DNA of 64,000 nucleotides from Branchinecta lynchi (lineage: Eukaryota > Arthropoda > Branchiopoda > Anostraca > Branchinectidae). The first letter of the stretch is position 1, and the number at the start of each line of letters is the position of its first letter. The stretch is from positions 3,038,001 through 3,102,000 of the forward strand of contig JAKZAP010000011.1 of the NCBI GenBank assembly GCA_023053575.1. The letters run 5' to 3'. This document shows, in pieces, positions 40,852 through 52,963 of the stretch. Both the position numbers and the translations under genes were made by a program. The notes beneath the pieces are model-generated. The model saw only the letters and a program-made list of their open reading frames with translations, did no database searches and was not told the DNA's origin.

Positions 40852-41425
40852 GATCACATTCTTCAACCTTCACCTTCGATTGTGTACCTTGGTCTGCCTA
40901 TTGGGTCGGATATGAAAACAACGCGTTCTTGTCTTGTATTGTTTTTTGCGGAAAAAGCTAGAAAAGCATACGGAATACTCATTACTTCGAAGCGTCGTTA
41001 CAATAGGCACATACTGGCCCGGCTATATTGCGCATTCGCTATGCCGCACATACTAGCGCTGTCGTCATTCTGGTCACTACAAACTATGGAAGATACAAAA
41101 AATGCATTCGTTCCACATTTTATAGGTATTGCAAATATCTTCTAGGACTACCTCCGTGGCCCGTAATTCTAGACTGTCGGCAAAGTATAATGTCACCGAT
41201 CCGTTTATTGCAGTGTCTGAGCGAATTGCAGGTTTTATTCGTTCTCTTGACGTTAGCCATACTTTGTATACGGCTATGTTGCCCATGTGGAAATAAGAGT
41301 ATCAAAATCTATGTGTTACATTTTGTGTCTTCTTGTCTTTTTCTTTCTTTCTTTTCTTTCATACTCCATTCGTGACTTGTGTCTTAAAAATGGGAAATAA
41401 ATTTCATTCCTTCATTCCTAATTAC
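40852..41425 (+). mobile_element. LINE RT fragment, 3' part split by the Polinton
   Basis: It resumes in frame after the right duplication with DHILQPSPSIVYLGLPIG, then KARKAYGILITSKRRYNR, and ends in an AAATAAATTTCATTCC 3' tail. The same family occurs at 17785-18595 on the minus strand. Confidence 0.85.
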
Positions 41426-41429
41426 AAGT

Positions 41430-42420
41430 CCATCTCCCCGTGATAGACATAGCACTAAATTGTTTTCAGTTCAAATACACCAGAAACAAATAATAGGATT
41501 AATAGGTAACCTAATAGCAAAAGTTACAAGCTCCTCATCGCCGAAAATGATTATGGTCTAACAGTCGATTTCTGCTTACAAGTAAAACAAAGCAACAGAA
41601 AATCCGAAGTAGGGACTAAATTGACTTAGAACCCAGTTGAGCTTTATCCTTTTCAATGGAAGACATCGTGACTCGAGAAAACTTGGAACATTATCTTATA
41701 TAATCTAGTTCGTATTATAAAGCTATCCGTAACTTTTCAGGATCAAAATACCATACATGCCGTTCTGCTAATTATTTCGAAACTATATCGTTGTTTTTAC
41801 ATTATCATTTGTATCCGTTGCGTTAAAACGGTCGGAAAACTCTCACCGCCGAAAATGATTATTGTATAACAGCCGATTGTTACTTACAAGTCCCTGACTC
41901 GTCTCACAATTGGGTTCCGCCTATTCTTTTTTGAGTTAGTACAGTACCACAAAAGTTAACAACCCCTCAAAGACTTAATTCCATGTTACAGTGATAGACC
42001 AAGGAGACTAGTTTTGTTACCCTCTGATTTATAGAGATGCAAAAAATGTGCACCAATTTTCACAAGTTTATAGCCCCTCATGAACCCCTTCTAGCAACCG
42101 ATTCTTACTTACAAGTCCATCTCCCCGTGATAGACATGGTACCAAATTGTTCTCACGATCAAATACACAAGAAAGAAATAATAGGATTAATAGGTACACG
42201 AACTACCAACTTTGCTAACCCCTCATCGCTGAAGGTGATTATAGTCTAACAGCCGACTGTTGCTTACAAGTACCCTATAAGTCTCACGATTGGGATCGGC
42301 CTATTTTGGTTTCAGTGTGTACCTCACTACTGAAGTTGTCAACCCCTCCAAACTTTCGAACTGTTGTATCTCATGAAGGAATCTGTACTAGTTCAAAAGT
42401 TGACTTTTTTTGCCGTAGGC
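41430..42420 (+). repeat. Degenerate tandem/satellite-like repeats
   Basis: CTTACAAGTCCATCTCCCCG, ATAATAGGATTAATAGGTA and CCCCTCATCGCCGAAAATG-type words recur about every 150-350 bases, with the whole block repeated once (41430 and ~42110). Confidence 0.7.
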
Positions 42421-43488
42421 CAACTTTCTAATATCACCACTTAGAAAGGAGCAAAGGATAAGCTCTAGTTTCTTTAGCAGAGAGAGAACTTTTAAAGTTT
42501 ACGAGGCCCATCTTATATTATTTCTCTTCCTCACTGCCAAGTTTAAGAAATGGAATGTTAACTCAGCTGAAATCACGAACAGAAATGGGTAGAAACAGTA
42601 GATGGCAGCACTTGCGGATCCGTGGGAAAATTACCCATTTTTGATTCTGTAAATTTTTCTATTTATCACTCAAAGAAGATATATTGGCTGTGAGGCCAGG
42701 GAACTGCCGCACATATTTCGCACTTATAGATTTTAGTCCATCTTCAGTTTAAGACTGGTGCCTGTCTGCTTGCCTGCTAGAACGGAGCTTTCCACTCGAA
42801 AGCAGAAATATGGTTTGATGAAACGAAAGGTTGGCTGCATAACTTCAGACAGTCCTCTCTAACATAGGCTATACAACTCTACTTCACTTCACCCACAGTA
42901 GGCTCTGGTTCAATTACAAGCAAAAACCATCCATTTTGGCCCCAGGCAAGAGTTCTACGGAGCTTTCCGAAATGTAATGTCATATTCATCAATCCGGCCT
43001 AAGGTCCACACTTTCCCGTAAAAACCGCATACGTTAGATCCTCACCGTCTTCTAGTAATAAGACGAAATCGAGCGACTAGGAAAAAAAACAAAAAAAAAC
43101 ATGACAAAACGAAAGTGTTGCTCTCGCAACACAATAAACACACACGCACAACAAACATCATGGCTCCAGAAGTTAGGCTTGTAAGGGGCTTGAACTTCCT
43201 ATATCATTTTAGTCCACCCTAACGGCACTTCGCTGAATTCCACATTGGCCGTGTTTAGCTCTTTTCAATGCGGATGCTTCCCGGGAGCTTAACTAGTGAG
43301 AAATGCTGGTTCGATTTATTTTTCCTTATTTCTCATTAAAGCCAGAGGGTCGAATGAGGTTCAAAACAGTCGGGATAGATTTAATCTTATAAGAAACCCG
43401 GAGAAGTCACATGTGTTATAATCTTCTCGTTAAAGCTGTCTGCTGCGACTTGTGCTTTTACGGATTCTAATTTTATTAAATTTTTCAG
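42421..43488 (+). other. Intron sequence, nothing recognised
   Basis: No repeat end or coding signal, except a small GTGTTGCTCTCGCAACAC hairpin near 43116. Confidence 0.45.
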
Positions 43489-43566
43489 GATCAAGAAGCG
43501 GTAGCGCCAAGTAGAACACTTCGGAAGTTACCGTTGGAAACAGCCGTGACTGGCGACTCTCTACAG
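43489..43566 (+). CDS. ACIN1: Acinus exon i, directly after the 21-kb intron
   Basis: The acceptor TTAAATTTTTCAG ends at 43488 and the donor GTAAGA begins at 43567. It has 26 codons, phase 0 at both ends. The only support is splice signals and frame continuity, so it is less sure than its neighbours. Confidence 0.65.
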
Positions 43567-44479
43567 GTAAGAATTAAGCTGTCACCAAGTAGGCATGATA
43601 GATCATTTAAATATATTCATGTAAGCGGGGTCTTTCTCGGGGATTTTCTTCGTAATTCTAATTGGTTTAATTCCATGTTATCTTTTTACAAAAATTGTGG
43701 TGGATCGTCATACATGCTCAGCATAGGCATAAATAATCACATATATGTTACAATTTTAAAATACAGACCCATAACAAACATAATTACGAGCGTGTCAGTT
43801 TAAATTCAGAATTCCGGTCCGTTAAAATACTTTACAAAATAGGGAACAAATTACTTGAGATAAAGTTCCTTAGATTTTACGTGCGGTTTCGTCAGTTGTA
43901 TCGCTGGTGCGTCTGTGCTACGGGTTGCCTTAACTTGCAGATTTGTAGTCACATGGGGTAACATGAACCGGTGCACATCCGAGGCCACACATGTTTTGCC
44001 AAATTTCACTAGGAGCTAGTGTCTCATTATCTCATATCCGAGAGGGTTTGCTTTACAATGTCTTTAGGCTTTCTTAGTAGGACTCGCATTTCTGTCCAAG
44101 AATCCTCTATTGTAATATCCTCGCATTCCGCTAGACGCTCAGCGATGTCAGAAAGGTAGGTTTGGCTCTACACGCTTTACATCGGACAGATAGAAAATTG
44201 ATTTGTTGATGAAATTCTTGCCGTGAGCGTGTCCGTACCTCGTGACGGTAGTTACTAACAATCGGCGTCAAACCTTTATAACGGGAGTGTTGTAATGACT
44301 GTGGCAGCTTTTAGTATCTGGTGGTAGGGGTAGAGCCCCGGTTTGGTGTTTCTCACTTTGATTTAGACAAATCAGTTCACCCCGATGGGAGGAACAGTGA
44401 AAGATTATAGAAGGTTAAGTTTAAGAAAGTTAAAGATTAATTGATGAGCCTATACTTGTCTCAATCTCATTTTAGTTGA
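43567..44479 (+). other. Intron sequence after exon i, nothing recognised
   Basis: No gene or clear repeat border seen before the LINE fragment at 44480. Confidence 0.4.
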
Positions 44480-44595
44480 CCTTCAAAGGCGTTTGATTTT
44501 GTTAGTCATAATGTTTTGGTTGAGCAACTATTAAACGAATTTAAAGTATCACCTTCTCTATGGTCAACATCATTGCATCTTTTTTCGTCAATTAA
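44480..44595 (+). mobile_element. CR1-like LINE RT fragment, part 1, interrupted by a foldback element
   Basis: Encodes PSKAFDFVSHNVLVEQLLNE, the catalytic-Asp region of CR1-like RT. It stops at 44595 where a foldback element begins, and the RT resumes at ~47855. Confidence 0.75.
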
Positions 44596-47500
44596 GGGGT
44601 ATTCTCGCCGCCCGAGGACTCCTCGGGGAATCGAAAGGAACGGGGAGAATAGAAGGAGTCACTCCACGCGGACTCCGCGTACAGAAACAGCTAGAATATG
44701 GGGAAAGCTTCCAAAATGGATTTTGTAAAAAAAAATATAAAAATACGCAATTGACGATACTGTCTGGACCCACTTTATTTTTATGGCACTTGAGCTTACT
44801 CAAGTGCCATATAGCGATTGTTATTTCTGTCCGTCAGTCGGTCTGTCGGTCTGTCGGTCCCGGTTTTGCTAGTTCGGGCACTTCCAGATAAGCTAGGACG
44901 ATGAAACTTGGCAAGCATATCAGGAACTGGACCAGATTAAATTAGAAATTGTCGCTTCCTCGATCCGACCATCTGGAGGGGAGTGGAGGGAGGGGGAATC
45001 CGGAAAAAATAGGAAAAATGAGATATTTTTAGCTTACGAACGGGTGATCGGATCTTAATGAAACTTAATACATGGAAGGACTTCGTGTCTCAGACCCTCC
45101 ATTTTAAATCCAGACCGGATCCGGTGACACTGGGGGGAGTTAGAGGGGGAAACCCTAAATCTTGGAAAACACTTAGAGTGGAGGGATCCGAATGAAACTT
45201 GGTGGAAAGTACAAGCAAAAGTCCTAGATACGTGACTGATATAACCGGAACGGATCCGCTCACTTTGGGGGAGTTGGGGGGGGGGAGAAGTCCGAATTTG
45301 TAGTGATCCCGCGAGTTCCGTGCTTCCTGATGTGCTGGGACGATGGAAATTGACAGGCATGTCTGGGACCCGACCAGCTTAAATAGGAAATCATCAATTC
45401 CCCGATTCGACCATCTGGGGGGGGGGGGTGGAGGGAGGGTGAAGCCAAAATTTGAGGTATTTTTAGCTTGCGAACGGGTGATCGGATCTTGATGAAAATT
45501 GATAGTTAGGATGACCTCGTGTCTCAGACACCTCACTTTAAATCCGGGCCGGATCCGATGACACTGGGGGGAGTTGGAGGAGGGAACCGGAAATTTTGAG
45601 AAACGCTTAAAGTGGAGGGATCGGGATGAAACTTGGTGGGAAAAACAACCACAGGTCCTAGACACGTCATTGACATAACCGGACCGGATCAGGGCACTGT
45701 GGGGGAGTTGGGGTGGGGAACCGGAAATTTTGAGAAACGCTTAAAGTGGAGGGATCGGGATGAAACTTGGCGGGAAAAACAAGCACAGGTCCTAGACACG
45801 TCATTGACATAACCGGACCGGATCAGGGCACTGTGGGGGAGTTGGGATGGGGGTCCGGATTTCTAGCGATCCCGCGAGTTCGGCATACTTCCTGGTGTCC
45901 TAGGGCGATGAAACTTGGCAGGTATGTCAAGGATCCGAACAGATTGACTTGAGAACAGCCGTTTCCCCGACCCGACCATCGTGGGGGGAGTGGGTGGATG
46001 GGGAGTCCGGAATCTAGTGGCGTGCATAACTTTTGAACGGGTGATCGGATCTTGATGAAAATTGATATTTAGGATGACCTTGTGTCTCAGACACCTCACT
46101 TTAAATCCGGGCCGGATCCGATGACACTGGGGGGAGTTGGAGGAGGTAACCGGAAATTTTGAGAAACGCTTAAAGTGGAGGGATCGGGATGAAACTTGGT
46201 GGGAAAAACAAGCACAGGTCCTAGACACGTCATTGACATAACCGGACCGGATCAGGGCACTGTGGGGGAGTTGGGGTGGGGGTCCGGATTTCTAGCGATC
46301 CCGCGAGTTCGGCATACTTCCTGATGTCCTAGGGCGATGAAACTTGGCAGGTATGTCAGGGATCCGAACAGATTGACTTGAGAACAGCCGTTTCCCCGAC
46401 CCGACCATCGTGGGGGGAGTGGGTGGATGGGGAGTCCGGAATCTAGTGGCGTGCATAACTTTTGAACGGGTGATCGGATTTGAATGAAACTTGTCTGGTG
46501 AGCTATCGCCTCGGCCGTTCAGTGTCACGTCCGAGTCGGGTCCGATACCTGTGGGGATGGGGGGGGGGGGGGTGGAAAACTCAAGAAACTCTAAAAGTAG
46601 AGGGATTGGGACGAAACTTAATGGATGGAACAAGCATTAGGCCTAGATTAAATTGACGGAGCCAGATGGTTTCGGGGCTCTGTGGGGGGAGTTGGAGGGG
46701 GTTTCCTGGAATTCCGGTAGTCGTGAGTTAGAATAGTTCCAGATGTAAAACGACAACGAAACTTTGCAGGCATATTAGCGACCCGAATTATCTTGACTTA
46801 AAAACCTGAGACAACATACCCCCGGAAACTTCCGTTCCTAGATCCGAGCATTTTTGGGGGAGCAAGAGAAGAGAAATATGGACTTCTATAAATTGCGAAC
46901 GAGTGGTCTGATTCGAGTGAAACTTCATGGGTGATACGAATCGATGGCCTCGACATGTAAAACATGCGTTCGAACCATATGCGACCACGATTAGGGGAAT
47001 TGGGGGTGGGGGGACTTTTGACATGCACAAAAACCAAACGGATGGACCGAATGAGATGCAATTCGACAGTGCCGAGTTTATGCGGCCTAGATTTGTTATT
47101 TGGCGTCTGGGCCGGATTCGGCCAAGGTAGGGGGGGGGGGGGTACTGGAAACTTGCAGATAGGCTATGCTCCAATTTCTGTCAAACTTGATGAGGGAATT
47201 AAGAGATTGGGCCCGAACCGGCTCCGACAACGTTGGTGGGAAGGGAGGGGGGGGGGTACCGGAACTTTCCAAAAATGCTCAGATTCGAGTGAAACTTGGT
47301 AGATGGTATAAACGAAGATGCTTTAGGTGGTCGATTTTTTTTTATTCCGAACCAGATTCGGCCACGGTAGGTGGAAATAGAGTGAGTACCGGAAATCGTG
47401 TAGCATGTCTAGGGATCAAACAAATGGATTTATTGGGATGAAAGTTTGAACAGTCATGTGCATTTGCAATCGAGACGATGCCGGAACTGCTCAGAAATGA

Positions 47501-47853
47501 GTGAAACTAAATATCCTATTTCTATTTCCGAACCGCATTTTTGGATGGCGGGTGTATTTTGTGACGTTCTCATCTACTTTCTTGTACAGCCTACTCGTAC
47601 AAGTGCCATATGAGCTCGTAGCTCTTGTTGGTTTTGTTTACTCTGGTTGTTTTTAATTAATTTTATATTGCACCAACACCTGCAAAAATTGATTCCCCTC
47701 CGAATCTGAAAGGGAGTCCTTTTTGATGATGGTGATGATATTCGGTCCCCCGTGGGGACTCGCGAGAATACGGGGAGTCCCGTGAGTCCCCGGCACAAAC
47801 AAAAACGCGGGGACTCCTCAAATCGAGTCTTCGGGGAACGGCGAGAGTACGCC
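44596..47853. mobile_element. Foldback element carrying the 2.9-kb repeat, inserted in a LINE
   Basis: Ends GGGGTATTCTCGCCG (44596) and CGGCGAGAGTACGCC (47853) are inverted and imperfect; both are followed inward by GAGGACTCC/GGGGACTCC words. Interrupts the CR1-like RT frame between 44595 and 47854. Confidence 0.65.
44778..47629 (-). mobile_element. ~2.9-kb composite repeat element, right copy (inverted)
   Basis: The reverse complement of 23223-26169 with few differences, but fewer internal ~120-bp units (about 100 bp shorter). Both end hairpins are present. It lies inside a foldback element. Confidence 0.8.
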
Positions 47854-48360
47854 TATAGAAGTCAAGTCGTAAAGTATAAAAACGTTTTTCAGACGCACTC
47901 CCTATTTCTTGCGGGATTCAACAGGGAACGCTCTTAGGTCCTCTGTTATTTTTGGTAATGATTACCAACGTTGCTATAGGGAATCAGTCGATCGTTGGAG
48001 GTTTGTGGATGACATTGACATGTCGCTTGGAAGGTGCAGAAGGAACATAAAGAGTAATGCAATGTAAATACTTGATTATGTTGCTTCCGAAGCAGCCCAG
48101 TCGGAAATGAAAGTTAATTCCCAGAAATTTAAAATCATGACCGTAAGTTTTCTTAAATCAAAGCCATCATTCACTGCTCCCAAACGAAATAAGTACAACA
48201 AAGACCAAACTTTCGGGATCACTCTGTCGAATGGTTTGAAGTTGGAGGCTCACATTTATTCGTTTATTAAACGGGCTTGCGCGTCTCTGTCTCTCCTGAA
48301 ACTATTTTCCAGATTTGTGCCCAAAATCACATGTTTTCCGCCTTTACTTTTTTTTTGTTT
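47854..48360 (+). mobile_element. CR1-like LINE RT fragment, part 2
   Basis: Resumes with SQVVKYKNVFQTHS, then GIQQGTLLGPLLFLV and FVDDIDMSLGR (the YxDD-type box), up to FSRFVPKI. It is then broken by a minus-strand LINE at 48362. Confidence 0.75.
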
Positions 48361-48361
48361 T

Positions 48362-48870
48362 GTTATATCAATCAATCAATTTATTTAATTCGTGATATTA
48401 CACATCACATAATAAAATTACACTAAGACAGGAAATTTCTTTGCTAAATATATACAATCATTTTAACCATTCGGTGGCTCGGGGCAATAACACAGTCGAC
48501 GGAAAAGTCGGTAGAAATGGCCGGAACGGCATTCTGCATTCTCACGAATTGCCTTTAAAAGTGGATTTTCGGTAACTTCTACCCTTGCAACAAAACTAAC
48601 TATCGCTTTCCGTCTCATAACATCGAAAGATTCAGTTTCATTTCCTAAAAACATTTGACTAGCAGAGTAACGTCGATTGTATGAAAGGAGATGACATAAT
48701 ACAATGTTAAAACAAACTTTTAGTTTACGCATTGTCGTTTCAAGATAGTTATCAAAAAGTGGGAGACAATATAGTTGCGTGCAATACGTCTTAAATAAAA
48801 GAATTCTCACCGACACAGTACAGAATTTAAAATTACGAATTAAGTGGTTCGCACGCGCACAAAGACCATA
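48362..48870 (-). mobile_element. LINE 3' fragment nested inside the CR1-like LINE
   Basis: The minus-strand frame 48816-48463 (LLFKTYCTQLYCLPLF) is related to the C-terminus of the 6.99-8.98 kb LINE (HLFRTYCSQFYAIAL). Its 3' tail on the minus strand is ATTGATTGATTG. Confidence 0.75.
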
Positions 48871-48904
48871 GAGGCGAAAGCCTTTTTATTGCAATAATAA
48901 ATTC

Positions 48905-49410
48905 ATACATATTTCCATTACTTAAATCCGTCCGCTACTTGAGTATGCTTGTCCGATTTGGCACTTTGGCCTGGCGGTAGATCAGTCTGACAGGCTTCAA
49001 CTATTCAGAATAGAGCCTTGAGAATTATCTACTACCAATGCAAAGTGCCTCCTCCTCCTCCTCAGTGAATTCCGCCTCCCAACCTTAACAGCCCGACGTG
49101 TTACTCTTTGTACTAGTTTCGGGAAGAATCGGCGTGCCCAACCAAGTTTTGAGCACCTGTTTCCAGCTCCATATTGCCCGCCAAAACCTCGATAACCTCG
49201 AGCTAAAGCACAAAAAGTTCCGGTTCTGAACCACACCAGGACAAGAACCGAGCGTTACAAAAAGAGTTTTATACCGTCCTTCGTCGGAAGTTTTGAACAA
49301 TTGACAAACGTTTTCCACACAAAGTTTTAACTCTTTAGTGTGTTTTTATTTTGATTCGTATTTTTTTTTTTACTATTGCCTTATTATGTAGGCTATAAAC
49401 AAAAGTATCA
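48905..49410 (+). mobile_element. CR1-like LINE RT fragment, part 3 (3' end)
   Basis: Encodes LEYACPIWHFGLAVDQSDRL, then a LPTLTARRVTLCTSF...RYKKSFIPSFV ending, the usual CR1-like C-terminus, with shifts between frames. It completes the LINE begun at 44480. Confidence 0.75.
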
Positions 49411-49466
49411 GTATGAGAAGGGCGTCGACGCCGCATGATGAGGATCACAAGTACTGCTCAGTTATA

Positions 49467-49906
49467 ATAGTTGCGTTTTTGCAGATACCATGGTATCTGT
49501 TACGCGGTAACTGGATCCAGACTGGATCTGCAATTAGTCGTTTTTAAAGTTACCGTGGTATCTGATACACGGTTGCTCTGCAAAAACGACAATTGCCGGA
49601 ATTGTGCTTTTCGAAGTCTTCCCAAAAGAAAAACTGGTATTCAGTCACATCACCAAGTGCCAAACTTCTTTCCACCAATTTGACAAAAATTAATTGAAGT
49701 GAGATGACTTTTTCAGATACCGCGATCAGTTACCATGGTCGGACCGTGGAATTTGAAAATCAGATACCACGATAACTGGCCAGATACCGCGATAACTGCA
49801 AAAACGCCGTTTGACCACGGTATCAGATACCACGATAACTGCAAAAACGACTTTAGACCGTGGTATCAGATACCATGGTATCTACAGAAACGCAACTAAT
49901 AATAAT
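49467..49906 (+). repeat. GATACC foldback element (copy 4)
   Basis: Begins AGTTGCGTTTTTGCAGATACC and ends GTATCTACAGAAACGCAACT, followed by an AATAAT microsatellite. Confidence 0.8.
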
Positions 49907-50156
49907 AATAAAATACAAAAAATAGGTAATTGGCCCCCACAGTGTATGTCAAAAACACTTCATCATAAATTTTTTCCGCGTAAAGTGTAGAGCCAGGCGT
50001 GTATGGAGTCACTTAAACTACTTCAGATGGGAGGTTGTTCCAGTGGTCCACCCCTCTGTTTTGGAAAGACCATCTACCAATGCGCTTGGAAAATCGCCAG
50101 CCACCGAGCGGGTTCATGCAGACCGTTTTTGTTAAAATTGAGTAAGCAGAGAACAC

Positions 50157-50535
50157 TTAAAGGACCCCTCGCACTATTTACTCTTCAACTTACAGTATTT
50201 TAATATATTTGAATACTTTAACACTATGCTGTGCTTTCAACAAATAACCCACGGTTTTGGCTGTTTTAAGCCTTTCCCGAGACCCGTTGACTTGTAGCGA
50301 AAACAGGGCAACAATTTACATAACCGGTTTTTCTGATGGAAAAACTTCTCGCAGACAACCGTCGACAGCTTGATACACATCGAATGTAGCAAAACACGGC
50401 AAGTGAGAAAATCAGCGTGTTTTTTTTTAGAGGGGTTAGAAAATACCGTACGAATTTGGGGTCTCTGGGTTTAGAATATAGGGAGTGGTTATGCAAGTAG
50501 GTTGCATTAAATTATAGGTAAGACAGGTCCTTTAA
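50157..50535 (+). mobile_element. piggyBac-like MITE (TTAA target)
   Basis: TTAA-AGGACC at 50157-50166 and GGTCCT-TTAA at 50526-50535, i.e. short inverted ends flanked by TTAA as in piggyBac-type insertion. Non-coding. Confidence 0.75.
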
Positions 50536-50668
50536 GGTGATGGAGCCAGTGAAAAGAAACCAGATCTGTACAGTGAATGATCTTCAGGTTATATTTTTGT
50601 AGTTTAGTCTGAATGAATAGCGTAAATGTCAATCAACACGTACATTCAGTCATTACATTCCATTTAAG

Positions 50669-50894
50669 ATTTGGTACCCGGATGTAACACCGCAGCAGCC
50701 TTTTGACTCTACCAGTGAACAAGTAGAGGATCAGGATATATCGATGTCGCCAGAGAGACCGGACGAGGAAGATATGGATTTGATGCCAAACAGCTTCAGA
50801 AGGGTTGTGAAGGAGGTCGCTGAAGATGAAGAAAAACCTGAAGCAGAAGGCCCCGAATTGCCAGAGAAAGCGAAGTCAGAAGTTATCAGACAAT
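50669..50894 (+). CDS. ACIN1: Acinus exon j: acidic segment before the RRM
   Basis: The acceptor CATTTAAG (weak polypyrimidine tract) ends at 50668 and the donor GTGAGT begins at 50895. It is open from phase 0 and leaves one base that joins CT of exon k as a Ser codon. The product is Glu/Asp/Pro-rich. A strong palindrome begins about 35 bases into the following intron. Confidence 0.75.
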
Positions 50895-50930
50895 GTGAGT
50901 ACACTGTCAAAAGGATGCAGAATTTGCTAC

Positions 50931-51005
50931 TGGGATTAACCTTATCTCTATTGAGATAAGGTTAATCCGAATTAGGGGTAATCTTATCTCAAGAAAGATA
51001 AGATT
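50931..51005. repeat. Compound palindrome in the intron after exon j
   Basis: Outer arms TGCTACTGGGATTAA / TTAATCCCAGTAGCA enclose two smaller hairpins built on AACCTTATCTC and AATCTTATCTC. Could fold as a cruciform with two side stems. Confidence 0.85.
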
Positions 51006-51168
51006 AATCCCAGTAGCAAATACTGCAAGGTTTTTTTACAGTTTATATTTCAAGGTGCATGATTAGCTTTTCGTTCCTCTGTTCGTAGGGTCTTCCACCA
51101 CGTATCCTTTCGCAGAGCGATTTTCTTTCCACTTTATTAAGGGTCACTTTTGTTTTCCATCTGGTGGT

Positions 51169-51898
51169 CAGAGCAAAATAACACTAGGGAGTAGCGTCAA
51201 GACCAGAGCAAAATAACAGCAGGGAGTAGCGCCAAGACTTATGCTTTACATGTACCAGAAATGGTCCTTACCGATAGCGCCGCCCACTGCGCTCGGATCA
51301 TTTGAAGTGAGTCGGACTTGCGGGCTTGGAAAATTTCCAGTACAGCTAAGATGAGGTCTGCAGACATCGAGGGGAGGAACATCGAGGGGAGGTTGTATTT
51401 TTGTTTGCTCTGTTCGAAACATTGAGTTATTGGAGCCAGCGCTGGTGCACGACTGACTGAGTTTCAGTAGGGACGTTGTCCATCAGTAGTGGCGCTAGTG
51501 TCGTTGCTATCCAAGTGTCTGCTACTTTTTTCAAGTTGCTACTCCCTAGTGTTAGTTTGCTCTTGTCAAGACCTATGCTTTCCTTGCTTAGCAAACGGGA
51601 ATACTCATAGCACCGCCCTCTGCGCTTGTGGCATTTGACGTGGCATTTGACGGGAGATAAACTTGATGGTTTAGACATTTCTGGTAAAGCTAAGATGCGG
51701 TGTGCACACATCGAGATAACAGGGGTGGTTTGTATTTTCTTTTTTTGCTGTGTTCAGAATAACAAGTTATTGGCGCCAGCGCTGTTGCACGACTGATTGA
51801 GTTTCAGCAGGGATGTTCACTGTCGCTAGTGGTGCTAGTATCGCTGCTATTCGTGTATGTCAAGTCTTGGCGCTATTCCGTACTGTTATTCTGCTCTG
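51169..51898. mobile_element. Nested MITEs with CAGAGCAAAATAA ends
   Basis: Two left ends (51169 and 51204) and two right ends (~51564 and 51898) of the 3.1-kb MITE family, showing one copy inserted into another. TIR motif GGGAGTAGCGCCAAGAC. Confidence 0.75.
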
Positions 51899-52004
51899 CT
51901 GGTGGTAATGTATGACAGAATATATGTAATCATTATAATGAATGGAAATAATCAGACGGTGGTTGTTACCTTGTATTCAGTTAGAATGACCATCTTCAAT
52001 ACAA

Positions 52005-52950
52005 CTTAAAGTTCAACCGAAAAAGGCTGGGATAGGACAATCTACTTACCCATCGCTTATTCACTTAAATTGGCTTGAAGACCCGCTGAAAATGCGTTAC
52101 TTCGTTGTTCCGCTATTCATGAATAATCGATTTTCAAATAGTGGAATTTCCGTGTGACTAGTGGTACCTCTATGCGCTTGTATTTGTCTTGTATGCCTTA
52201 CGAGGAAGATTTATGATTTTTCTTTTTCAGGCACTCTTCACCAATCTCACCATTGCCCACTGAAAGGTCGCGTTTGTGTTCGAGATTAAAATTTCCCGCG
52301 TCATACTAGAATTTACGCTGTGGGAACGGTCGTAGATATTCTGAACGTCTTAATTTGAGCAGATAGTGGAAACTAAAAAAAATCCCTTTGCAGAATCCAA
52401 AGAATTCAGTGTATTTATTTAAATGACACAAAAATAAGTTGGCTTTTCAGTTAAACTTGAAAAGAAAACTTTTTTTTTTTATCACTTAACTGACTACATA
52501 CACTGCATTACTTTGGTTGTGCTAAGGGATTTTGTTTATTTTTAACTTTATGCCCTACTTTGACATTCAGAATATCAACGGCCGTCCTCACAAGGCAAAA
52601 TTATATCACGCGGAAAATTCGAATCTCGATACAACGCGGCTTTCTGGTGGTCAGTGATCCGCTCGAGGAAGGTCGCTCACTGCGTGAACACTTATGTTTC
52701 GTTAACCGTTTTCGTCAAGCATACAACACAGATACAAGCGCATAGACGTACTACAATCAGACAGGGAATTTTCACTATTTGAAAATCGATTATTCGTGAA
52801 TAGCTGAGCAACGAAGTAACGCACTTGCGTCGGGTCTTCAAGCCTCTTTAAGTGACTAATTCATGGGTAGCTAGATTGTCCTATACATCCCTTTTCTGTT
52901 AAACTTTACGGCAGAGAGCAGTCTCAATGGCAGAAGAGAACACTTCAATT
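52005..52950. repeat. Two copies of the TTAAACTT-type repeat, head to head
   Basis: 52005-52430 and 52430-52915 share AATGCGTTACTTCGTT / AACGAAGTAACGCACTT and the GGATAGGACAATCTA edge in opposite orientations. Confidence 0.6.
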
Positions 52951-52963
52951 AAACTTTAAGTGA

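Noticed and set aside
23223..47629. A single large inverted duplication including the Polinton
   Set aside because: Homology ends at defined termini and the flanks differ, so two separate insertions fit better.
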